Below are positions 35,950 through 47,127 of a stretch of DNA of 64,000 nucleotides, one piece after another; within the stretch, counting starts at the first letter, position 1; each line of letters starts with the position of its first letter. The translations under genes and the position numbers were made by a program. Under the pieces are notes generated by a model. That model worked only from the letters and a program-made list of their open reading frames with translations, ran no database searches and was not told where the DNA came from. The DNA is taken from assembly GCA_021234155.1 (NCBI GenBank), contig JAJEKV010000052.1, forward strand, positions 805,933-869,932, written 5' to 3'. The DNA comes from Isoetes taiwanensis. Lineage: Eukaryota; Streptophyta; Lycopodiopsida; Isoetales; Isoetaceae.

Positions 35950-36424
35950 GGATCGTGAATCGGCAGCTAATGGTATGAGGGGGTGCATCTCGTTTAAAAT
36001 ATGTAGCAAAATAACGGGGGTTAGGAGAGGGATTTGATATGGATGTAAAATATGATTCACGAAACCATAGACCATATATCCCTAAAACAATTGAATGGGT
36101 TGTTATAAAAAAAAACATAAATTCAAGATAAAAAATAATATATTGGTTAAAGTAGTCTTTTCAGGATATTGAGTTATTTTGATAGAGGTTCGAGCCCTTG
36201 TATTTGATATTCTAAAATCTTAAGCAAAGCCAGTTCTATATTCCCTCAAATATCTTAGGTAAAATTGTATTTCATATTTCAAAATCATAAGCCTTGATCA
36301 TAAATGATATAAGCTGGCCGGAGGTGTGTAGGTCCTCAACATGCGATGCAGATGCGTAGGATCGGCGAATCAGGTAGTTGTGGTAGTCCAGGGTGCACCT
36401 CGTTTAGAATATGTAGAATAAGTA
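35950..36424 (+). repeat. Direct repeat pair about 410 bases apart
   Basis: The block gatcgtgaatcggcag...ggtgcatctcgtttaaaatatgtag (35950-36007) recurs as gatcggcgaatcaggtag...ggtgcacctcgtttagaatatgtag near 36360-36417. The copies may be two LTR-like ends or a simple duplication. Nothing coding lies between them. Confidence 0.5.
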
Positions 36425-37550
36425 CCTTCCCACCTCACTACATTTTTAATAATGAGAGTGCCACCCAACCTCTTGGTTCGAGAAATTTTTGAACTACTCA
36501 AGGAAATTTTCTTGTATTTTGTAAACAAACCTGTTAATCGCTAATTCCTACCTACAACTTCCTGTAACTTTGAATCCAAGCTAATTTCCTGCAAATTAAA
36601 ACTTTGCCTACAAAATACAAAACTAACAAGCAAAATTTAGAATTTAAAATTTGATTCACAGTTCAAAATACAAATTAAATGTAACATTAATAAAGCAAAC
36701 ATCACATTGTTGCTAACCAGCTCAAAATTGAGTCACCACCAGCCTGATATCACAGTGCTATTCAGCTTCAGAAAGCACAATTTAAATATATATAGAGTAG
36801 CATTACCTACAAGAACATGAGTTGCTCATCTCGTCCTATTACAACTTGGAATTTTCGGTATAAAGATCACGCTCTGTCAAACTGCGTGAGCAAAGGTATA
36901 ATATAAAAATGTAGCGAGCATATAAATGGGGCTAACCTTTTAGAAACCGAGGGGATAGGTTCAATCTCACATGCGTTTTATCACGGAATCACATTATGAA
37001 TTGTATGATGCGACACATATTCTTGAGTATAATACGTAAAAATATGGCAAAAAAATTTCGTCGGAAGATTTTGTGATACCTTAAAAACACTGAATTACAT
37101 GATGCAGCGGAGAAAAAGCTACGTAAGAGGCAAAACAGCACACAGCCGATGCGAAAAACTTTCATCGCGATCTGAAGGTTTACGTCACGTGATTTTACTA
37201 TTATTTATTTTTTATACGAGCAACATCAACCACCGGTATATAAAACTTGTGCTAGATGATCTTTGCGGCATCTTTGCTTCCACTAAATGATAGAGTGGTG
37301 CCTTACGGAAAACACATTTCGCAGCATATCCTTCCTTAATCCCTTCTTCTCTTTCTCTTTGCTTTGAAAAATGGCCGAGCCTGAAGCAAAATAGAAGCTG
37401 ACCTGGCTTGACAAGCAAATCTAAAATCTTAGAGCCGAGGAGGCTTGAGCCCATTTTGTTGGCCGTCTTGAGAAGATAAAACAATCAAAAGTAACTTCAA
37501 AAAACCTAAAAAAGAGAGCGAAATTGGGTTTTACATTGGGAATTCCAGAA
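36425..37550. other. Unassigned AT-rich DNA
   Basis: No recognisable gene or repeat partner. Short frames on both strands are low-complexity. Confidence 0.5.
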
Positions 37551-37555
37551 AAAAA

Positions 37556-40088
37556 TTCATTATTGCTAGATTTACGCCTCTTAAGCTTAGACACGTATAT
37601 TTTTTTCTATAAAGTGAGTATTTTTTATATTTTTTCCTATAAAGTGACTATTTACACAGTGAGAGGCGGATCGATTAACCTTTTTGTTAACAAGAGTTTT
37701 CTCAATTTTGCATGATGGTTTACTTATTGTTAGGGAATTACAGGACCAAACCATACACCCTTTAAAAAAATTGCAATTTACAACATAAAAACTTCTGAGC
37801 TAGGATTTATCCTCACCTTTTTGATCTAGCGGTTGAGATGCACATACACCAAATCCACTTTTGCCTTCCTTGCACATTCGACAAGATTAGGGCTAAGTTT
37901 CTCCTCCCCTTTTGATCCAGCAGTCGAGGATGTAGTGCATACCCCACATGCATACTGTCTACATTACCCCCATGGAGATCAATAGCTCACGGCTTAATAC
38001 CTCGCGACTTTTCACAATGAGACCAAGCTTAGATGCATTTAAATATATAACAATCTAAAATAAGACATGTCTTATTTTTATAGTGAAAAGCGCTTTTATT
38101 TTGGAACATGGGTGGTCAAAACCTCATTGGATTAAAATATTATGTGACTTTTAGAAATAACTAGTGGAAAAAGGGCATAAAGATAAATCCTACGGATCAT
38201 TAACCAAATCTTGAACTGTTCAGGCTAGATGGACTTCCAGTCGGGGAAAATTTTGGGATCTATAATTTTGTATAAGTATAGTAAGATTGGCTATTCCTTG
38301 TAAAACATGCCATAAAAGTGTAGCTGAGGCGGCCCATTTTCTACTTCTTTCTAATGTGGTTACAACCCAATTAGCCCCATCCATTGATAAGCCTTGCTCC
38401 ATATGCTCCACTAGATGTGATTTTGAACCAGCTCATCAATTACGGACAACTATTTCACCCAAGGATTCAGCCAGAAATCACAACATAGAATTTTATTAGA
38501 TAGCCATCTTTAAATTAAACGTATGCATGCACTCATATAAATCCTTGCGTTGTGGTATGACTTTCATTCATGAGCTTTCCCAATTTACTGCGGCACTTCA
38601 TCGTCACTCTGACATAGGGTATTGTACAACTTTTTGAGTATAACATGAAAGCGAGAAAATGCACTTGCTCTCACGAACCTTCACAGTGCAGAAATTGACA
38701 AGTTAGACAAATACCTTTGAATCACGGAATATAGATTAATTGTGAGAATTGAGGAGTTGGATGCATGAAGAGACTATTTGACTGATATAACTTGTAATGT
38801 TTAGCCACGAGATGTACTTGCCAAAACAGCACTTTCCTAATACTATATCAAGTTTTCCTTGAACTGTTCTTCAATTTCTTCAAGCCTTAAATGGCTCCTT
38901 GTGTAGAATTCACCTTAAAGCCCATATGATTCTTGAGCCACAACTCTATAGAATGTTGTTGCATCAAAAGCAACTTCTACAGTTTATGTGGCTGCCTCTA
39001 CAACAATTATTGGATCTATGGGAAGCTGGATATGAAACACATTCCTTCAACATCCAGGGCCAGGGGTTGACCTTTGTCCTAAGCGCTGGCCGGCATTCCG
39101 ACTTTACACCCAAGAATCATCACGCAAGAGAGCATCTCAAATTATTAATCTCAATTTGACCGAGGAGCTACAATGCATAAAGATGTACCATTGGAAAAAC
39201 TGGCAACTTATTGAAAGTAAATCAAAACTCACTTACTTGACAATCTACATTCCAACAACCTTTACATTTTTGTAATTTATTTGCGGCCATTGGCAACTTA
39301 TTGACTCTGGTAGATTGTTTGCTATCACAAATGTACCGCACGTTTTGGAAGACAAACATTCTTGACACGATAGGTTAAAATCAATCAGCAATGCTCACGG
39401 TCTTGCCATAATAGAAATTGCACGCACATTCATATAGTTGCCCATGGTTAAGCGGCCTAATCGATGATATTAAAAAGCCATGGGTACTTAAAACCTAATT
39501 TGTGAGTACACGATCCATTCCACCCAGTTAGCGTCCCAACATGCCTCTCCACACTTACAAGCAAACTCGTCTGCCGGAATCAAGATGGTATCGCGATCCG
39601 GATGTGTTCTTACAAAGCCCGGAATTGGTGCAAAGTCACGCAGACCATCCGTTTACGTACATGTGCTCATTGAAACGGACCTTCACTACCTAATGGTAAC
39701 AGTGAAAAGAAAGCAATCCTCTGAGAGAGATACATCCAGGCGGCCTTGAAAAATCACCGGTACCTTGGGAAGACAAATCTGTAGAGAGCTAAAATAGCAA
39801 CAATTGATGCACACACCAATGCGGAAACTGGAAAGCCCCTCCCATGGCAAATTGACATTCATACAAAAGGAAAAAGCGGCACCTTAGAAAAATTTAAACC
39901 AAAGCGCCACCATAATAGCAACAAATCTTGCTTGAGTGGAGGATCAGCAATTTAAATAAATAAATTTAACATGGATGGTTCATAGAGCGGCTTACTTAGA
40001 CACGTTGGAAATATGTGAAGAAAGTGGAGCCCGATTGATGTTAAAAAGGGATTACAATAGAGATAAAGCATGTTCGAGAAAGGGATGT
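37556..40088 (+). repeat. 2.5-kb duplicated segment, copy 1, order B-A
   Basis: Block B (37556-38375) matches 54846-55645, and block A (38372-40088) matches 53096-54846, all in the same orientation. Here B precedes A; in the other copy A precedes B. The free ends of one copy are joined in the other, with a 4-base overlap (tagc) at one junction and a 1-base overlap at the other. This is a circular permutation. Differences are largely short indels. On the minus strand block A has a short frame (AFDATTFYRVVAQES near 38971-38927) conserved in both copies and followed by intron-like sequence, so a captured exon is possible. No transposase, TIR or LTR was found. Confidence 0.8.
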
Positions 40089-40900
40089 GCATCATACCCA
40101 CAAAGAACATAATTAGCTCATATATGATTATTCACGATCTACTTCCTGCCAAGAGTTTGAAGAAATAATCAGACTACAAATATCTGCATTAATCTTCTGA
40201 GAGAACTTGAAGGTAAGAGCAATCTTGATTAGTCAATGACTTGTTTGGTGGTAGATGGACAATGCAATAAAACATATCATAGAGGCTCGATTACTGATCA
40301 CGGATCTACATTAAATTTGTGGAAATTGGAGGAAGGCATGGGGTATTTACATTTGCTATATGCGAGCAGGTTTGTCCTCACTATGATCACGTTTTCCTAT
40401 GGCAACTGTGTATCTTGACGAATTGCCATTGGCAGCGTCTATCATAGTCTATGTGCTCCCCAATCGGGTTTACTCTCCACATGAGAACACCTAGCAGCAA
40501 GCTGATATCTCTTAAAAATACTCAAAAATACTCCTATGAGCCATTTAAGCATAAAAGCGCGCATGAATTACGGATCTCATTCGCAGAAAGATCACGAGAA
40601 GGAAGTATTCTGAGCAATTCTAAAGCGTCCAAATAAGATAATAAGCAGAGGAAAACTCACGGTGCTCGAGCATAGAACTGGTTCTTTTCCATAAAATTTG
40701 AATGAAATGGATCTAGAGGGTATAAGGAAGGGATAAACATGTACTCAGCTTCGCGGAACCACGGCCAGGCTGGCGGAAGGGAGAGTGAGGGCAGTCGCGG
40801 CCATAGTAAGTCCGTGGGGATGGCGTTTGTGTGTGATGTGGGGGCTGGATGTGGAGCCATTTCTGAGAGCGGCTGACCCGGAGTTTTACTTGATCATCGG
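40089..40900. other. Unassigned DNA
   Basis: No gene recognised. The end (40740-40870) is GC-richer, with a minus-strand open frame of 67 codons (Pro, Ser and Leu rich) without a known domain. Confidence 0.45.
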
Positions 40901-40904
40901 CCTT

Positions 40905-40985
40905 ATGCTAGGTATATGCCAACGTATCTTTGAATATGCCCACATACCCACATAAGCGAGGTTTGCCCCCAGGGGCAACCAAAAA
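40905..40985 (-). repeat. Right arm of the inverted-repeat pair with 16605-16692
   Basis: Reverse complement reads ttgcccctgggggcaaacct, then tatgtgggtatgtgggcata and ggcatatacctagcata, matching the left arm in order. A weaker relative of the atatgcc-acccacat part appears at about 51525-51565. The palindrome of the left arm is imperfect here (gccccc-agggg). Confidence 0.6.
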
Positions 40986-40999
40986 GTCTTGATATTGAA

Positions 41000-43720
41000 T
41001 GGCCTCATCTCATTTAAAGCATCCTTCTGGGGCAGCGAATAGCAAAAGTGCTGAAATGCTACATTTTTTTTTTTTTTTTTTTCGGTTCTCTAATGCGGCC
41101 ATGGCCGTCTACATCTATTTTGTTACACCATGGCGGCATAGCCATAGCCCGATTCGACAATGCTTTCTTGCCAAAGCTTGGTCATGCACTTTTCCAGCGG
41201 CTTTTGGTCAGCTCATTTGATTTCTCACATTGTGCTTTTTATTTACTGTAAGCCGTTGGCTATCTACTTGATTGTAGATTGAAAGAACTGTGAAGATACT
41301 TATCTGATTTATATTGATTCGGCAAGAAATTTCGGTTACTCCTGATTTATATTAGATTCGGCGAAGGTATTGATTCTTCCATCAGAGTGTTGTTTAATCC
41401 GGGCATACAACATGAGAGGTTTTACCCATTGACCTCAAATGCTGTTTCTCTTTGATGGCGAGAGTTTCTAGGCCTATTGACATGAGCAAAAAGATCAAAG
41501 TCGCGGTCGAAGAAGCATGGGCTAACGAGAAGCATAGCGAAAAGCAATAGCATTAGGCTTGTTTTACCTCTGAATCTATAAGGAAATCACACACTATTGG
41601 GAAGGAGTTTTCGGCCGGCTAATATACTTGAAGGAAACATCAAACATGAAACATTTTCACAATAAAACAACAAAGATGTGAACTTCACAGGCGGTCGCGA
41701 GAGCCAATTCGAAAATCTCAAAATTACATTATCGAAATTAGAGTAAGTATCCCTTTTATATTCATCAAGATATTTGCGAGATGTTTTTATCCATAAAATT
41801 CACAGGATGTTGCGATTGGCAAAGCTTGACGGATTACCGGGCGAGGACTTGTTCTAATCCATCAAAATTACGGATGTTGCCTTTGAAAAAATGATTACCA
41901 TACCACTATTCTTAGCAAAACATGGCAAAGAGGCAGGATGTTTTGTTTGGATTGGTGTATAGGAAAACATATCAAAACTTGTAGCCAAAGGAAGTCTAAA
42001 TTAAATGAGAGAAAAATAAGCTAGGAACAAAAAAGAAATTACAAACTAAATTAAATATGTTGTGATATATTGAAAAAGTATTTGAAATATAGACTCCTGC
42101 AATCATCCCAGATTACACTTCTTTTTAGTCCATTACGAGAAGCACTAGAGAGAGAATGTCAATTGTTTAAATTGCTCATAACTATAGAGGTCAGTTCATA
42201 CTTGTCTTGCCGAAGTATAGTTAGAAAAGCTATATAGAGAGCTTTTCAGGTTGGCATATGTTTGATCGGATCCACACATCATGAGTAAATTACGCTTTTT
42301 GTACTTTTCAATTTGAATACCTTTTTGCAAAGTGCAGATTTGATGGTAATATGTATATGTTTCTTGTGTTGATGATTCTCCTATATAGTGGTCTTCAAAT
42401 GTTGTGATATGAGGGCTGATGTACATATTATATTGTAGTGTAAGAGCTAAAAGCTGTCCCAATCATAGTGTGTTGCTATGCTACATGCATGGCTAATGAG
42501 CAAGCACCTATACTTGTAGCAACCAAACATTTGTATGGTGCGTGTCCCTCATTTCTTGCGAGTACATGATGGTCGAAGCACAAAGTTGAAGATATTATTT
42601 ATGCTCAATAATAATAGCTTCGTCTCATATGCATTCAAAATGCTAATGTAAATATTATCATTTGGTCCCAAACCAATGGTTTGCATGCTTTGAAACATTG
42701 CGCAGCTAATGCAACATTTTCAAATTGGGCATATCCTACAATAATTGCACCCATGAAATTACATCTCTAGTTAATTTGTTTGCTTCCAACATTTTACCAC
42801 ATTTTGGTATACATATCAAGTAGGGCACACGTAGGGGTGCACGTCCATGGCAAATGATGCCTAATTTGACAATGCTAAATGGATGTAAAAATAAATCTCT
42901 TTACACATTATCACATGCTATGGGAGCTGATTGTACATGCCAGTTCCAGTGGCTACAACAAGGTCAACACATAAAATTAATTTTGCAAAAAGCATTGTAC
43001 TTTGTCCTCAACTACATTAGGGATTTTATAGCCAATGACGTCTTTCATAGTCATAATGTGTTTTGTTCAGTTTGGGGAGGGGTTGGATGTCAAGTATCTT
43101 ATGATTATTGACGCGAGACTCCAATAAATATTAGTATATTTGTTCGTTTGCTTAAGAAGACTAATAAAATTTATATAACAAATTGTTCAAGGGGTTCAAA
43201 CAATAGTTTATTTATTAGACAGTAGCTACGATTGTGCCAACTTTTTGTTTAATCATTGCAGAAGTTGAAATTGTGTGTGTTTGTACAAGTTGAAATGGCA
43301 TTAATTAAAACATCATTATCTACGTTCCACATTTTGACTTGAGTGCATAATATCAGCAGTTGCGATCCAACATCTTTGCATGAGTATCTACGCCTCGGAT
43401 GTTTATATGCCCAAAAAAAAAGGGGGGGGATGCCACATGGCTGCAGAAAATGCATATCTAGATAAATACTAGAAATTTCATGAGCAAAGGTTTTCAAAAA
43501 AGAGATGGAAAGCTGAGCATCGCTTGCATGAAACAGGGCATCTGAGTTGTTCCGGTATCAAATTTTGTTCTGCTTCGGAAAAACTCATCCACTCAAATGG
43601 AAAACAATGTTGGCTTTGCTACAAATGTAGTCATTGCGTTAAGAATAATATGATAGAAAATAGGACACAATTATGGAATAAGTTAGATATAAGTTCGATA
43701 CAAACATGGCATTAATAAGA
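41000..43720. other. Unassigned AT-rich DNA with a T19 tract
   Basis: Holds a T19 run at 41064-41082 and a small duplication of ctgatttatatt...gattcggc near 41306 and 41342. No gene was recognised on either strand. Confidence 0.45.
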
Positions 43721-44114
43721 TCTCTAGATAGGGTGGCCATTTCGAATATATGGTGTATCGGATAAGATAGTTGTGGTGGTGGATCTCGGGGAGGTGGTCA
43801 GATACTTTTTGTAGCATTTCTTTTCAATCTCGCCAGCTGGCCATATCGCATTCACCGGTAGTCTTGAGTGCATACGGCAAGGCTACATAATACCAATTGA
43901 TTAATACTAGATCTTTTGGTTTGCTAGTTCTGGCTCTAGTTCTAGTTCATTTGCGGTTCGGGCCTCTTGCACCAACATCTGCGCCCGGTTCATGGGTATG
44001 CATTGAGCTCCCCGATTCCGCCCTTGCTATTCTGTTTTAGCTCCATGTCACGATTCATCTCTCGATTCGTTGCTCCGATTCTGTTTTAGTTGATCCTGCT
44101 CTTGCTTATTAAAT
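43721..44114 (+). other. Leader before the chromovirus 2 pol remnant; no 5' LTR visible
   Basis: Short C/T-rich repeats (ttctgttttag twice, near 44031 and 44081; cgattc several times). It does not match the 3' LTR at 46825, so this element has lost its 5' LTR, gag and protease. Confidence 0.4.
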
Positions 44115-44920
44115 ATGGAAGGCAAGATCCAAGTTCAGTATTTGCAACCATCGGCTAGCTCTGCACCAGTGAAGTCTGCGCCAATGCTCCCAGATAAATA
44201 TGGCGATCTCTCTGATGTTTTTGACAAAGTCAAGGCCAGCAAGCTTCTAGAGCATCATCCATTGTTCTATTCATTTGCATTTCGAGACAATCATACATAT
44301 AGTCCCATATATGAATTCTATCTCCCAAAAGAGAATCCAGCTCACGGCTTCATTGACATTCTCGGTCCTATTTGGAGTGCCTATCTTCTTCGTCAAAAAG
44401 AAGGATGATTCTCTGCGCTTTGTTGTTGATTATCGTGGTCTCAATAAAATCACAATGCCAAATTGGTATCCGCTTCCTCTGATCTCAAAGTTATTTAGAG
44501 TGACTCCAAGGTGCACGCTATTTTTCGAAGATTGATATTCGGGGTACCTACAATCTTATTCAGATCCAAAAGGTGATGAGTGGAAGACATCATTTCGTAC
44601 TCGGTATGACCATTTTAAATACATAGTTATGCTGCTTGGGCTTACCAATGCTCTCTTGTGTTCCAACATACGGCTACTGATGTCTTCTGGGAGTTCTTAG
44701 ATATTTTTGTTATCATCAATTTGGATGATATTCTTAGTTATTCTAAGACTCTCAAAGAACATGAGAGGCATGTTTGACAGGTCCTTCAGAAGCTTCGTGA
44801 GCATGAGTTATATGCCAAACTTAAGAAGAGTCTATTCTTGGAGTTTCTTGGCTATCGTATCACTCTATATGGAGTCTCTATGGATCTCGAAAAAGTCAGC
44901 ACTGTTCTGGAGTGGCAAAT
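44115..44920 (+). pseudogene. Ty3/Gypsy reverse transcriptase, frameshifted (chromovirus 2)
   Basis: The first frame (44115-44408) has [20 protein letters not shown] and [10 protein letters not shown], the usual linker into RT. A shift near 44398 leads to [20 protein letters not shown] and a YPLPLIS segment (44275-44535 frame). Further blocks are [20 protein letters not shown] (near 44568-44630), a VIINLDDIL segment at 44709-44735 (family active site YVDDIL-like, here L-D-D), and GVSMDLEKVSTVLEWQ ending near 44919. The enzyme makes cDNA from element RNA. The sequence then jumps to RNase H, so about a hundred codons of RT thumb and connection appear deleted. Confidence 0.85.
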
Positions 44921-45260
44921 ATTCACTCGTGGAAGTTTCAGACTGCTGAAATCAACTATCCAATTTATGATAAGGAGCTGTTGGCGACAGTTGATTCTTT
45001 CGAGGAGTGGAGGCGTTTCCGGGAGGGATCTCTTTATAAGGTGACAGTCTATACAGATCATTGAAATCTGGAATATTTTCAGACTGCTCAAATGCTCAAC
45101 CATTGTCAGGCCCAGTGGCATACTCAAGTATTATCCCGTATTGATTTTATGATCAAGCACCATCCTGGGCCCCTCCAAGGGAAGCCTGATGCCTTTTCTC
45201 GACGTTCCTACCTTGAGCACAACCCAGGTGATCCTGCATTTATCAGCATTACAGGTTATT
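44921..45260 (+). pseudogene. RNase H of chromovirus 2
   Basis: Blocks in one main phase: KFQTAEINYPIYDKELLATV, then EEWRRFREGSLYKVTVYTDH (about 44995-45063), a stop, NLEYFQTA, SRIDFMIKHHPGPLQGKPDA (near 45135-45195) and SRRSYLEHNPGD. YDKELLA and YTDH-NLEYF carry the acidic residues of the fold, and GKPDA-SRR is the standard end. Only a few in-frame stops interrupt it. Confidence 0.85.
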
Positions 45261-45473
45261 CTAGGACCTGATCGGTTCTAGCTTATGGCCCTCACTTTGT
45301 TCGAGAGGCCTCATGATACAACCTTGTTGGAGTCTGTTCGGGTACCTCTACCCTCCAATCCATTAGCCCAAGATGTATTCTCATACCTTGGCTCTGCATC
45401 ATCGTCTCAACAAATACGATTATACTGTTTTGAGGTTTGAAATAGACTCTTATTCCACGATGGGCTTCTGTAT

Positions 45474-46064
45474 ATGCCAGATGGTGCTTCTAGACTTTGG
45501 GTTCTCCAGGCTTTCCATGATTCACCTATGGCCAGACACTTTGGGATAGCCAACACTCATGAACTTATTAGTCGAGAATATTGGTGGTCTAGGCTTCGTC
45601 GCTCTGTCGAAGCTTTTGTTCGATCTTGTGACACCTGCTGTCGAGCGCAGGTTCCGAGACATCTTCCTCATGGCCTTCTTCAGTCATTGCCGGTTCCAGA
45701 TGGACCTTGGAAGAGTATTTTTGTAGACTTTATTCCGGAGCTGCCACTCTCTCAGAGTTATGATACCATCATGATTGTAGTTGATCGTTTCTCTAAGATG
45801 GCTCATTTCATTCCCTGCAATGTCACTATCACCAATGAGAGAACAACTGATCTTCTTCTTCGTGTAGTAGTCAGACTTCATGGATTGCCAGATACTATCA
45901 TCATTGATCGTGGACCTCAGTTCGTCGCAGGTTTTTGGAAGCGGTTTTTAGAGTTATTGTATATCGACTCCTCACTGACATCCGGTCATCATCCAGAAAG
46001 TAATGGGCAAGCAGAGTGCATTAATCAGACTCTGGCTGGAGCAATATTTAAAGTGATTTATTAG
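45474..46064 (+). CDS. Ty3/Gypsy integrase (zinc-binding and DDE core), chromovirus 2
   Basis: Longest preserved retroelement frame in the window, 196 codons. The N-terminal zinc-binding part includes ARHFG, REYWWSRLRR and the paired Cys of CDTCC (about residues 20-62). The core has KSIFVDFIPELP (first Asp, about residue 86), MIVVDRFSKMAHFIPC, IIIDRGPQFVAGFW (second Asp, about residue 146) and HHPESNGQAECINQTL with the catalytic Glu at GQAE. It ends at a TAG; sequence continuing the protein (QQDDW, PLAEFAYNN) follows in another phase from about 46062, so the full integrase is frameshifted. PESNGQAE and RSCDTC are the wording of Tcn1/sushi-like chromoviruses more than of angiosperm clades; that is my recollection of the families. 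It inserts element cDNA. Confidence 0.9.
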   Translation: MPDGASRLWVLQAFHDSPMARHFGIANTHELISREYWWSRLRRSVEAFVRSCDTCCRAQVPRHLPHGLLQSLPVPDGPWKSIFVDFIPELPLSQSYDTIMIVVDRFSKMAHFIPCNVTITNERTTDLLLRVVVRLHGLPDTIIIDRGPQFVAGFWKRFLELLYIDSSLTSGHHPESNGQAECINQTLAGAIFKVIY

Positions 46065-46454
46065 TTATCAGCAGGATGATTGGGTCAATTACATTCCATT
46101 AGCTGAGTTTGCCTATAATAACTTAATACATGCTTCTATTGGCCAGACTCCGTCCTTTCTGAACTCTAGTCAGCATCCTTGTTGTTCCCTTAGTATCGCT
46201 GATGGTGACTCTGTCAATTCTAGTGCCGAGTCTTGACTTGAGAAACTCCAAGCTCTTCAATCAGATCTTCAGCATCATCTTCACCAAGCATAGGAACGCT
46301 ATCGGTTTTATGCCAATTTGCATCGGAAGTTCCTAAATTTCATATTGGTGACCTTGTCTGGCTTCTTCATAGGAACATCCCTACCTCACGTCCCTGCAAG
46401 AAGCTTAACTATCGTCGCCTTGGTCCTCACTGGATCACGGCTTAGACCAGCGAT
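46065..46454 (+). pseudogene. Integrase C-terminal region (GPY/F-like), chromovirus 2
   Basis: Shifted phases give QQDDWVNYIPLAEFAYNN (46072-46125), HASIGQTPSF (46132-46161), ERYRFYANLHR (near 46292-46324) and RPCKKLNYRRLGPHWI (near 46391-46438). The last is the GPY/F module that precedes the chromodomain in this family. At least three frameshifts or stops lie within it. Confidence 0.8.
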
Positions 46455-46829
46455 GTGGCATTCTGGCTCGAGCTCCCTCCAACTGTTCGGCTCCATCCAG
46501 TATTTCATGTTTCTCTATTGGAGCCTTACACACTTAATACTTTCTCGGATCGCATTCCTTCGCCACCACTGCTAGTGGAAATTGCTGATCAAGAGAAGTT
46601 CGATGTTCGAGAGAGTCTGGACTCCAAGTTTCTTCGTCGGCGATTGTATTACTTTGTCGATTGGGAAGGTTACTCACCAAGCGATAGAACCTGGGAGTTT
46701 GTTAAGAATCTGACTAATGCTCCTGATAGAATTGTGGAATTTTACCGATGTTACCCAGATAAGCCAAGTTCGAGTACTCCGGTCCTAGCTCCTAGGTCTC
46801 GTTGCCGTCGTAGAAGGGGGATGGTGTGA
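46455..46829 (+). CDS. Integrase C-terminus with chromodomain, chromovirus 2
   Basis: Open frame of 124 codons. LHPVFHVSLLEPY is the conserved tail of the GPY/F region. The chromodomain then runs from about 46596 to 46770: FDVRESLDSKFLRRRLYYFV, DWEGYSPSDRTWE (the aromatic cage Tyr/Trp positions are present) and IVEFYRCYPDKP for the final helix. The ATG is internal, so this is the end of pol, not a gene start. The TGA stop at 46827-46829 lies within the first bases of the 3' LTR (tgtgacgacc from 46825). The domain is expected to read methylated histone tails and guide integration. Confidence 0.9.
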   Translation: MAFWLELPPTVRLHPVFHVSLLEPYTLNTFSDRIPSPPLLVEIADQEKFDVRESLDSKFLRRRLYYFVDWEGYSPSDRTWEFVKNLTNAPDRIVEFYRCYPDKPSSSTPVLAPRSRCRRRRGMV

Positions 46830-46894
46830 CGACCATACGGATATTCGTATCATACGAACATTATACTCGTATGTACAAAAGATGGTCGTCACAC
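46824..46894. repeat. Inverted repeat at the LTR start, 13-bp perfect arms
   Basis: gtgtgacgaccat at 46824-46836 pairs with atggtcgtcacac at 46882-46894. A smaller stem, ttcgtat-c-atacgaa (46844-46858), sits inside it. It overlaps the pol stop codon and the LTR tip. Confidence 0.8.
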
Positions 46895-47036
46895 AGATGC
46901 AAAAGGGTAGTTGCACAAGACAATGTTTAAACTTGCAACCTTTTAGTTGCAAGTCACACACCGTTGCCAAGTGCGCTACCAATACTTATTGAAGATATTC
47001 CCTCACGTCTTCCTCATATGCGGGGCTATTTCCAGG

Positions 47037-47060
47037 AGGTTCTAGAATATTCTAGAACCT
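47037..47060. promoter_or_regulatory. Perfect heat-shock element in the chromovirus 2 LTR
   Basis: A 24-bp palindrome containing TTC (47040-47042), GAA (47045-47047), TTC (47050-47052) and GAA (47055-47057), each separated by TA. These are four correctly spaced, alternating nGAAn modules with no mismatch, the consensus site for heat-shock factor trimers. It lies 72 bases upstream of the TATA box. The heat-activated Copia element ONSEN of Arabidopsis has an HSE in its LTR; by analogy this LTR may be heat responsive. Confidence 0.75.
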
Positions 47061-47127
47061 ACGTGCATGCGCAACACTTGGCGTGATCTCATCCATTGGA
47101 GTGGCGCGATCCTGACTGTTGGCCTAG

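Noticed and set aside
16605-40985. A single 24-kb transposon bounded by the inverted-repeat arms
   Set aside because: Between the arms lie several unrelated elements and no transposase. No matching target duplications were seen, and a weak third arm near 51.5 kb suggests dispersed copies.
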